Part shown: positions 57,720-64,000 of the stretch, piece by piece
Position numbering within the stretch: position 1 is the first letter of the stretch
How the letters are laid out: each line of letters opens with the position of its first letter
Assembly: GCA_035650255.1 (NCBI GenBank)
Contig: DASRIA010000045.1
Span: 1 to 64,000 of the forward strand
DNA: 64,000 nucleotides
DNA from: DASRIA01 sp035650255
GTDB taxonomy: Bacteria; Actinomycetota; Thermoleophilia; Solirubrobacterales; JBBDJG01
Direction of reading: 5' to 3'
Translations under genes and position numbers: made by a program
The notes under the pieces: generated by a model
The model's database searches: none
The model's input: only the letters and a program-made list of their open reading frames with translations
What the model was told of the DNA's origin: nothing

Positions 57720-59549
57720 CTACGGGCGGCGTCGCAGGATGTATGCGCCGGTGCCTGTGACCGCGATCAGGGCCGCGCCGGCCAGGGCCAGCAGCGGGGG
57801 GTCGCCGTCGCTCTCGTGCTTGGCTTGGGAGCGAGTGGATGTGGGGAGTGTGGTTGCCGTCTCGACGGGGGCGGTGGGCCGGCGTGTCACCTCGGCCGCC
57901 TTCGGACGTTCACCCTCCTTGCCTGCCTTGACTGTGCGCTTGCGCCTCGGCGGGGCGCCGGGCGTGGCCTTCTTCGCGGCGCGGCGGCGTTGTGGCTCCT
58001 TCACCGGGAACGCCTTGCGTCGCAGGGCGGCGATTACCTGGGCCGTCACCCAGACCGGGGTTTGCGCGCTCGAGCGCGAGTAGCGGAAACTGCCGTCGGC
58101 CTGCTGGAGACTCGCGAGGTACGCAAGCGGCGTCCGGCCGCCGCGGCGGAACGCCGCGGGCGCTCGACCGGCCGCGACGATGCCCTGCACCGCCCACGCG
58201 GTCGACTGCGCGTTCGAGCGCGAGCCCTCGGACTGGCCGAACCCGCCGTCGGGGTTCTGCGCGCCGCGCAGATAGCGGACGGCTCGCGCGACGGTGCGGC
58301 TACCGCGGCGCCCGGCGGCGCCCAGGCCCTGCAGGGCGGCGCCGGTCTCGTCCACGAACGTGCCGCCCCCGCGGGTCGCATAGGAGAAGCCGCCGTCCTC
58401 GTTCTGCTGGCGCGCGAGCCACGCGGCTGCACGGCGGACGGCGGCAGAGCTCCGCGAGCGCCCGCTCGCGCGCAGCGACATGATCCCGAAGGCGGTCCAG
58501 TTCGACAGCCCGGAGAAGGAGCCGTCCGGGCGGCGCTTGCGCTCCAGGTCCGCGATCAGGTCCCGGCCTCCGAAGCGCCGCGGGTCGACGCCCGCCCCGC
58601 GCAGCGCCAGGATCGTGCGCTCCAGCTCGCCCGTCTCGCCCAGCGACCGGACGCCGGAGCGGATGTAGTCGATCGGGGTGTTCCCTCCCTTGCGCAGGTC
58701 CAGCGGGTGGCGGCCCGCAGCCTCTAGCCCCAGCACGGCCCACCCGGTGACGAGCTGGTTGGATGCCTGGCCTGGCGCACCGCCGAGGCCGCCGTCGGCG
58801 TTCTGGGCGCGCTCCAGGTATCGCGCGCCGTCGCGCACCGGGCGCGACGCCGCAACCGCCACGGAGGAGGCGCCCAGCACCATCGCCAGCACGAGCGTGG
58901 TGGTGACCGCCGCCCGGCCGCGGGCACCCGGCGCGGCGGCCGGCTCCCATCGCACGTGCAGCCTGCGCCGGAAGCGGTCCAGCAGGCGCACGAACGCGGG
59001 CCCGAACACGAGGCACAGGGCGACATTGCCGATCGCGTGCGCGAGGTTGAAGGGCAGCGAGAGCGCCGCGATGGCGAAGTAGCCCTCGGCGGAGGTCTGC
59101 GCGGCGAAGCTCGTGAGCGTGAACAGGTCCATCCAGGCCCCGAAGGCGAGCCCCGCGAGGCCGCACGCGAGCGCCAGCGGCCAGCGGCCCAGCCGCCGGC
59201 CCGCAGCCGACGCCAGGAGCGCGCCGCCCAACCCGGCCGCGCCCCATCCCACCATCTGCCACGGCGTCCACGGGCCCTGGCCGAGGAACAGGTTGGAGGC
59301 CAGCGCCGCCAGCGCCCCGACCATGAACCCGGGCGCCGGGCCGAGCACATAGCCGGACAAGAGCGCGACGTCGGTCGTGCCCTGCACGTTCGGCACGGCC
59401 GCGAACAGCACGCGCGCGGCCACGCCGAGCGCGGCCAGCGCGGCGACCAGCGCGACCAGCTTCGCCGGGGGCCGGCGGCTCTCGAACCAGAACACGCCCG
59501 CGACGGCCGCCAGGAGCACCACGACCGCGCTGCCGGCCTGCCAGCTCAC
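57720..59549 (-). CDS. ECF transporter S component fused to surface alpha/alpha-toroid (terpene-cyclase-like repeats)
   Basis: A 609-residue fusion. Residues ~5-195 are an ECF-type substrate-binding S component with five or six helices (LVALVAALAALGVAARVLFA, ALLSGYVLGPAPGFMVGALA, GNVALCLVFGPAFVRLL). A helix (~215-232) leads outside to ~240-515, with terpene-cyclase/prenyltransferase-type repeats: AQNADGGLGG, KRRPDGSFSG, QQNEDGGFSYA, AQNPDGGFGQS and LQQADGSFRYS. A basic Pro-rich linker and a C-terminal anchor (LLALAGAALIAVTGTGAYIL plus RRRP) follow. The same toroid fold forms the N-terminal half of transcobalamin. GTG 59549 overlaps the upstream ATPase stop (GTGA). Confidence 0.85.
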   Translation of the reverse strand: MSWQAGSAVVVLLAAVAGVFWFESRRPPAKLVALVAALAALGVAARVLFAAVPNVQGTTDVALLSGYVLGPAPGFMVGALAALASNLFLGQGPWTPWQMVGWGAAGLGGALLASAAGRRLGRWPLALACGLAGLAFGAWMDLFTLTSFAAQTSAEGYFAIAALSLPFNLAHAIGNVALCLVFGPAFVRLLDRFRRRLHVRWEPAAAPGARGRAAVTTTLVLAMVLGASSVAVAASRPVRDGARYLERAQNADGGLGGAPGQASNQLVTGWAVLGLEAAGRHPLDLRKGGNTPIDYIRSGVRSLGETGELERTILALRGAGVDPRRFGGRDLIADLERKRRPDGSFSGLSNWTAFGIMSLRASGRSRSSAAVRRAAAWLARQQNEDGGFSYATRGGGTFVDETGAALQGLGAAGRRGSRTVARAVRYLRGAQNPDGGFGQSEGSRSNAQSTAWAVQGIVAAGRAPAAFRRGGRTPLAYLASLQQADGSFRYSRSSAQTPVWVTAQVIAALRRKAFPVKEPQRRRAAKKATPGAPPRRKRTVKAGKEGERPKAAEVTRRPTAPVETATTLPTSTRSQAKHESDGDPPLLALAGAALIAVTGTGAYILRRRP

Positions 59550-61183
59550 GCCTGCGCCACCGCCGTGCGTTGCTCCGGGGCGAGACGCGCGGCGAGCACC
59601 GACGCGCCGTCTTCGGCCAGCACGGCTCCCGCGTCGGGGCCGAGCACGCGCGCAACCTCGGTCGTGAAGTAGCGCCCGCCCGAGAGCACCTCGCCGGTGG
59701 GCCCATCGGCCACGACGCGCCCCCGGCCCAGCAGGACGCAACGCCGGGACGCCCGAGCCGCGAACTCGACGTCGTGGGTCGCCACCAGCACCGCGGCGCC
59801 GGCGGCGGCGAGCCGCGCCAGGCGGTCGGCGAGCGCGCGCTTCCGCGCCTGGTCCATCCCGCGCGTCGGCTCGTCGAGTGCGACGACCGCCGGTGCGTCT
59901 CCCCCGCCGATCCCGCGGCCCGCCAGCACGATGCCGAGCGCCAGGCGCTGGCGGGCGCCGCCCGACAGGTCACGGGGATCGCGCTGCGCGACGTCGGCCA
60001 GCCCGAGCTCGTCGAGCGCTGCTGCCGCAGCGTCGCCGGGCAGCTCGTCGACGACGCGCTCGTGCAGCAGGTAGTCGGACGGGCTCTGCAGCAGGAGCGC
60101 CACCTCCCCGGCCGCGCGCACCGCCCCGCGGTCGGGTGTCACGACACCCGCGGCCGCACGCAGGAGCGTGCTCTTCCCGGCGCCGTTGCGGCCCAGCAGC
60201 GCAACCATCTCGCCGCCCGCCACGTCGAGCGACAGACCGCGCAGCGCCACGGCCGTGCCACCGGATCCGTCGTCGAACTCGACCCACACGTCACGCAACG
60301 AGAGCGCGGGCCGCCGCGGCCGCGCGCGGGGCGCCTCCGTGGCGCGGCGCTCCACGGGCCCCGCCGGCAGACGGCTGCGCGCCTCCTTCACCGTCACCGG
60401 GAGCGGCCGCATGCCGGCCAGCGAGAACATCCGCGCGGCGGGCGGCAGCAGCTCCGGCCGCTGCACCGCGGCCCAATCCAGGAACGCGCCCGGATCGCCG
60501 TCGTACGAGATCCTCCCCTCCTGGAGCGCGACCACGCGATCCGCCCCGGCCAGACAGCGCTCGAGGCGGTGCTCGCCGATCAGGATCGTCGTGCCCCACT
60601 CCTCGTTCAGGCGCCGGAGCTGCGAGAGGAGCTCCTCGCCCGCGACGGGGTCGAGCTGCGAGGTCGGCTCGTCGAGCAGCAGCAGCTGCGGGCCGGCGAC
60701 CAGCGCCGCGGCCAGGGCCACGCGCTGCATCTCTCCGCCGGACAAGGTGCGCACGGGGCGCTCGAGCAGGTTCTCGATGCCGAGGGCCAGCGCCCCCTCC
60801 TCCACGGCGCGCGCGGCGCCCGCGCCACCGTGACCGCGGGACTCCAGCGAGAGCTCGAGCTCGGCCCGCACCCCGTTCATCACCAGCTGCGACTCCGGGT
60901 CCTGGAAGACCATCGCCGCCACGTCGGCGACGCCGGCGGGCCCGTGCGTCCGCGTGTCGCGACCGCAGACCGCCACGCTGCCCGCCATCTCGCCGCCGAA
61001 GAAGTGCGGCACGAGGCCGCACGCCGCGCGCAGCAAGGTTGACTTGCCGCTCGCCGACATTCCGGCGAGCACGACCAGCTCGCCCTCGGTCAGCGTCAGG
61101 TCGACGCCGTCGAGCGCCGGCCGCCCCCCACCCGGATAGCGATAGGTGACGCGGCGCATGCGCAGGACGTCAGGCACGCACAT
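59546..61183 (-). CDS. ECF transporter fused dual ATPase (EcfA-EcfA')
   Basis: A 545-residue protein with two ABC ATPase domains, i.e. both ECF ATPases in one chain. Domain 1 has Walker A GMSASGKST, Q-loop FQDPESQLV, signature TLSGGEMQRVALAAAL and Walker B LLLLDEPTSQLDP. Domain 2 has GRNGAGKST, LQSPSDYLLHERVVDEL, LSGGARQRLALGIVL and VVALDEPTRGMDQ. Both sites look complete. The Q-loop of ECF ATPases typically contains P-E-x-Q as in domain 1. The gene overlaps the EcfT gene by 14 bp and the S-toroid gene by 4 bp. Confidence 0.95.
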   Translation of the reverse strand: MCVPDVLRMRRVTYRYPGGGRPALDGVDLTLTEGELVVLAGMSASGKSTLLRAACGLVPHFFGGEMAGSVAVCGRDTRTHGPAGVADVAAMVFQDPESQLVMNGVRAELELSLESRGHGGAGAARAVEEGALALGIENLLERPVRTLSGGEMQRVALAAALVAGPQLLLLDEPTSQLDPVAGEELLSQLRRLNEEWGTTILIGEHRLERCLAGADRVVALQEGRISYDGDPGAFLDWAAVQRPELLPPAARMFSLAGMRPLPVTVKEARSRLPAGPVERRATEAPRARPRRPALSLRDVWVEFDDGSGGTAVALRGLSLDVAGGEMVALLGRNGAGKSTLLRAAAGVVTPDRGAVRAAGEVALLLQSPSDYLLHERVVDELPGDAAAAALDELGLADVAQRDPRDLSGGARQRLALGIVLAGRGIGGGDAPAVVALDEPTRGMDQARKRALADRLARLAAAGAAVLVATHDVEFAARASRRCVLLGRGRVVADGPTGEVLSGGRYFTTEVARVLGPDAGAVLAEDGASVLAARLAPEQRTAVAQA

Positions 61184-62108
61184 GACCCGGGTAGGCCCGG
61201 CGGCGCGCGCGGCGGTGCATGCAGAACGCGAAGGGGGCCAGCGCGATGACGCTCAGCGCTGCCGCCGCGGCCAGCGCTGCTGTGCCCGCGTCCACTGCCG
61301 CGGTCGGATAGGGCTCGAACCAGCCCGCGCCGGACAGCCTCAGGGCCACGGGCACGCCGGCGAGCAGGAGCGCGGCGAGCGCGAACGCCCGCTCGTCGCG
61401 GGACCAGGGCAGGCGCTGGGCCCTCGTCGCGGGCGCGCGGCTCCCGTAACCCCGCACCTCGAGCGACGCCGCCGCATCCATCGCGCGTTCGAGCGCGCCC
61501 GCCCCGAGCGCCCTGGTCATGACGCCGGCGCGCCGCAGCCGCCCGCGGCGGCCGCCGCCCTGCACGGCATCGGCCCGCAGCCCGTATGCCTCGCGCATGC
61601 GCTCGGCGTCACGGGTCAACAGCGGCACGAGCCGCGTCGCCAGCGACGCTGTCAGCGCGGAGCGCGGTGCCACCCGGCGCAGGGCGCGCAGCACGCGGTC
61701 CGGGTCGACCACCGCCGAGTACACCGCGAAGGCGAGCACGATCACGATCACCCGCAACCCGGCAATGGCGCCGAACACCACCGCCTCGAGCGTCACGTCG
61801 AGGGTGCCCCACAACGGCAGGCTCGGCCCCTGCACGAGCAGGGTGAGGCCCTCGCGCGACACGAGCGGGTTGATCGCGGCAACGAGGACCGCGAGGGGCA
61901 CGGCCCAGCGTGCGGCGCTGCGCAGCTCGGCACCGACCCCCGCGGACAGCCCGATCGAGATCACGCAGGCGAGCGCACCGCCGAGCACCAGCGGATTTGC
62001 GGTGACGAGGGCCGCGACGCACGGCGCGAGCGTGAACGCCGCGGCGACGCCGGCGCGCGTCGCGTGCAGCGGCGATCCGGTGTCTCGATAAACGGGGACG
62101 AGTGGCAT
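61170..62108 (-). CDS. ecfT: ECF transporter transmembrane subunit EcfT
   Basis: A 312-residue membrane protein from ATG 62108: GSPLHATRAGVAAAFTLAPC, ELRSAARWAVPLAVLVAAIN, LEAVVFGAIAGLRVIVIVLA and ALALAALLLAGVPVALRLSG-type helices. The coupling motif AASLEVRGYGSRAPATRAQR matches the conserved A-x-x-x-R-G of EcfT that docks to the ATPases. It couples ATP hydrolysis to toppling of the S component. Its start overlaps the upstream DUF4430 lipoprotein stop (TGATG) and its end overlaps the ATPase gene by 14 bp, so the operon is tightly coupled. Confidence 0.92.
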   Translation of the reverse strand: MPLVPVYRDTGSPLHATRAGVAAAFTLAPCVAALVTANPLVLGGALACVISIGLSAGVGAELRSAARWAVPLAVLVAAINPLVSREGLTLLVQGPSLPLWGTLDVTLEAVVFGAIAGLRVIVIVLAFAVYSAVVDPDRVLRALRRVAPRSALTASLATRLVPLLTRDAERMREAYGLRADAVQGGGRRGRLRRAGVMTRALGAGALERAMDAAASLEVRGYGSRAPATRAQRLPWSRDERAFALAALLLAGVPVALRLSGAGWFEPYPTAAVDAGTAALAAAAALSVIALAPFAFCMHRRARRRAYPGHVRA

Positions 62109-63046
62109 CACTCGCCTCCGCCGGTGACCGGGAGCCGGATGGGCTCGGGGCCCGAGGCGGCCGTCGCGAAGCTGTCGCGCAGGGTGGCGCGGTCGAGCAG
62201 CGCGACCGCGCGCGAGAGACCGGCCGCGTCCGTGCCCGCCACGACCCATGTCGGCTGCTGCTCCTCGAACCGCGTCGCAGCCACCAGCCCCGTGCCGGGC
62301 CCGAGCGTGCGCACGGTCCGCCCCTGTTCATCGAGCAAGGCGACGTCGAAGGCTTCGCCGCGCGCAACCGGGCGCGCGAACACTCCGCTCTCCCCGGGGC
62401 CCTCTTCGAGCTTGCGGACGGCGACGTCAGCGCGAACGTCTGCCCACTTCCCCACCACCACGCGCAACGTGTCCTTGCCCACCGCGGTCCCGAGCGCCGA
62501 GATGGCCGTCTCCACCCCGTCGCGGTCGAGGCGGTCGCGCACCTCCTCGCACTGGTCCGCCGCGTCGGGCGCGCAGTCGAGCCGCACGGGGAAGCGCTTT
62601 CCCTCCGACCCGTGCAGGAACGGCTCCGGGTAGGCGCCCACCACGGCGGGGACCCGCATCGCGGCGCCCCAGTCGCGATAGTCCCACCACACGCGGTCAC
62701 CCGCGCTCAATTCGCGCTCCGCGGCGCCGGTGTCGGCCTCGATGCCGTTCACGAAGTAGAACCAGTCCCGCCGCGCTCCCCCGCTCGCCTGGGAGCGGAT
62801 GCCCTCGATCGCGTTCACGAACCGCCCGCCGTAACGGGTGTCGACGTCCGCGTTGCGTGAGAGCAGGCGAAGCACGGTCTCCCCGCCGGGAATCGGGTCC
62901 TCGCGCGCCGCCAGCACGCGCTGCGCGCCGAAGTCCCGGGTGACGGAGAGGGTCGCGCCGCCCTGCTGCGCGTCGTCCGCGCCCACGCTGCAGCCGGCGA
63001 CCGCGATCGCCAGCGCGACGAGAGCGAGAATGGCAAGGCTCTTCAC
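62108..63046 (-). CDS. DUF4430 (transcobalamin C-terminal-like) lipoprotein
   Basis: A 312-residue lipoprotein. Signal LAILALVALAIAVAGC has the lipobox V-A-G-C, lipidated near Cys19. Residues ~30-135 form a DUF4430 domain: GGETVLRLLSRNADVDTRYG, DWFYFVNGIEADTGAAEREL and SAGDRVWWDYRDWGAAMRV, with the diagnostic W-x-Y-F-V-N-G and G-D-x-V-W-W-x-Y. The rest (~140-312) is a separate alpha/beta domain (RVVVGKWADVRADVAVRKLE, AATRFEEQQPTWVVAGTDAA) of unknown role. DUF4430 is related to the C-terminal half of transcobalamin, which contacts the vitamin. It is probably the membrane-attached substrate catcher of the adjacent ECF transporter. GTG 63046 overlaps the upstream stop. Confidence 0.88.
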   Translation of the reverse strand: MKSLAILALVALAIAVAGCSVGADDAQQGGATLSVTRDFGAQRVLAAREDPIPGGETVLRLLSRNADVDTRYGGRFVNAIEGIRSQASGGARRDWFYFVNGIEADTGAAERELSAGDRVWWDYRDWGAAMRVPAVVGAYPEPFLHGSEGKRFPVRLDCAPDAADQCEEVRDRLDRDGVETAISALGTAVGKDTLRVVVGKWADVRADVAVRKLEEGPGESGVFARPVARGEAFDVALLDEQGRTVRTLGPGTGLVAATRFEEQQPTWVVAGTDAAGLSRAVALLDRATLRDSFATAASGPEPIRLPVTGGGE

Positions 63047-64000
63047 TTGACCTCGAACGGGACAGGGAAGGACGGCAGGGCCCCGGGTGCCGTGGCCGCG
63101 ATCGTGTAGCTGCCGTGATGCGGCGCGGTCAGGGTCGCCGTGCCGCCGGCATCAGCGATTGCCGTGGCCGGACCGAGCGCCACGAGTGCGCCCGCCGCGG
63201 GCGAGTCGCGGCGCTCGTTGTCGTATGCGCGCACGCGCACGCGAACGGGCGCGCCGGTCGCCGCAGACCCGGCGCCGGCCGTCACGCGCAGGGATGGCTG
63301 GCAGCTGCGGGAGGCGGGATCGAGCACGCAGTAGAGCCACAGCACCCGGTCCCCGGTGCGCAGGCGCGGCGCCGCGACGTCGGCGGCCCCGACGTTGCGC
63401 GCGAAGTCGTTGACCTTGTACACCCAGCCGTTCTGGCCCCGGTTGCGGTCCTTGCCGATCCGATCGACGAACAGCTGCGCGGAGCTGCCGGCCCGCCGCC
63501 GGTCGCAGCTTCCGTAGTCGCGCAGGCGCCGGCCGACGTCGCGCGGGCCGAGCGCCGCGATCAGCGCGGCCAGCGGCGTGGAGCCGGGCACCTTGCACGC
63601 GCGCCCCGACGCCCGAACCACCGTCGCGCGCGCCCGCAAGGTCACGGCGTCCACCACCGTGCCGCCCTTTCCCACCACCATCACCTGCACCCGCGCCGCG
63701 GCCCGCGTGCGGGCGGCCGCGCTGGTGCCCCGCGTCTTGCGGGGCACCACCTTGAACTCGACCCGGTTCCTGCCGCCGACGAACTTCTCGTCGCGGTTGC
63801 GGCGCCCGTCGAACGCCTTCACGTCGAGGACATAGCGGCCTGCAGGGAGCGCGCGCGGAAGGAGGTACGACCAGTTCCGGTTGGAGCCGATCGAGAAGAA
63901 GAACACCTTCCGGCAGTGCGTGCCGACGAATCGCTCGCGCCGCCCGCTCCACCACTGGCAGCTGCGTCCGCGCACGTGCCTGCGCAGCGCGATCTTCACT
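63043..64000 (-). CDS. secreted DUF4430-like protein, 5' end beyond the window
   Basis: The C-terminal ~319 residues of a protein that continues past the right edge. It has WSYLLPRALPAGRYVLDVKA (Ig-like bacterial domain), then a DUF4430-like region (VSGSTPLAAL-type start, DYGSCDRRRAGSSAQLFVDR, NGWVYKVNDFARNVGAADVA and LRTGDRVLWLYCVLD). A C-terminal beta domain follows (SLRVTAGAGSAATGAPVRVR, ALGPATAIADAGGTATLTAP). The stop overlaps the next DUF4430 gene by 4 bp. The DUF4430 region pairs with the lipoprotein downstream and with the toroid protein of the same operon, as if the two halves of a transcobalamin were encoded separately. The N-terminal part is unknown. Confidence 0.75.
   Translation of the reverse strand, partial: VKIALRRHVRGRSCQWWSGRRERFVGTHCRKVFFFSIGSNRNWSYLLPRALPAGRYVLDVKAFDGRRNRDEKFVGGRNRVEFKVVPRKTRGTSAAARTRAAARVQVMVVGKGGTVVDAVTLRARATVVRASGRACKVPGSTPLAALIAALGPRDVGRRLRDYGSCDRRRAGSSAQLFVDRIGKDRNRGQNGWVYKVNDFARNVGAADVAAPRLRTGDRVLWLYCVLDPASRSCQPSLRVTAGAGSAATGAPVRVRVRAYDNERRDSPAAGALVALGPATAIADAGGTATLTAPHHGSYTIAATAPGALPSFPVPFEVK

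Overview
The window is GC-rich (roughly 70 %) and densely coded. It looks like an actinobacterial chromosome, most probably class Thermoleophilia (Solirubrobacter/Conexibacter-like). That placement is an inference from the family mix: several short SnoaL/NTF2-like proteins starting MSQENVE, many secreted proteins with Arg/Lys-rich tails, ECF transport, lone metabolic genes, and operons built on 1-14 bp gene overlaps. I saw no rRNA, tRNA, CRISPR array, transposase or phage gene, so this is ordinary chromosome with an accessory flavour.

Layout. 0-5.4 kb: end of an alpha/beta hydrolase, a tandem array of SnoaL-like genes, two methyltransferases and a lipoprotein. 5.4-7.3 kb: secreted beta-helix protein. 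7.3-9.2 kb: remnant of a flavin amine oxidase, an O-methyltransferase and a 1-Cys peroxiredoxin. 9.3-12.7 kb: a four-gene catabolic operon (citryl-CoA-lyase-like, PaaK-like CoA ligase, VOC protein, GST). 12.7-19 kb: secreted proteins, a zinc-ribbon methyltransferase fused onto a dienelactone-hydrolase remnant, a diguanylate cyclase and a carboxylesterase. 19-20.4 kb: NfeD/SPFH pair. 20.6-25.5 kb: a giant secreted sorbosone-dehydrogenase/Fn3 protein, followed by a tiny gene. 25.8-32.5 kb: phosphoesterase, HExxH protein, MerR regulator divergent from a large membrane protein, AbiEi/DUF559 protein. 32.6-37.7 kb: di-haem cytochrome c beta-propeller and the cytochrome c maturation gene ccmF. 37.8-46.9 kb: P450, carboxyltransferase, Crp-like regulator, fdhD, PQQ-type dehydrogenase, Sfp-type transferase, ferritin-like and DUF192 genes. 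46.9-52.9 kb (minus strand): one tight operon folP - phosphoesterase - cyclic 2,3-diphosphoglycerate synthetase - 2-phosphoglycerate kinase - transaldolase - degenerate Rho. 53-55.9 kb: two secreted propeller proteins. 55.9-57.6 kb: glpD. 57.7-64 kb (minus strand): an ECF transporter operon with DUF4430 proteins and a transporter subunit fused to an alpha/alpha-toroid.

The most interesting points are as follows. (1) The ECF operon carries both domain types that make up eukaryotic transcobalamin/intrinsic factor, which suggests a corrinoid or similar uptake system with a surface capture module. (2) A roughly 200-residue, four-cysteine C-terminal module is shared by three otherwise unrelated secreted proteins. 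(3) A complete two-step cyclic-2,3-diphosphoglycerate pathway sits in a bacterial operon with a Rho paralogue that lacks its Walker A lysine. (4) At least seventeen genes have a TANNNT or GATACT-like -10 element ending 6-9 nt before the start codon and no visible Shine-Dalgarno sequence, which points to widespread leaderless transcription. (5) Two long intergenic palindromes share a conserved core. (6) Two in-place gene remnants (amine oxidase, dienelactone hydrolase) show recent gene loss.
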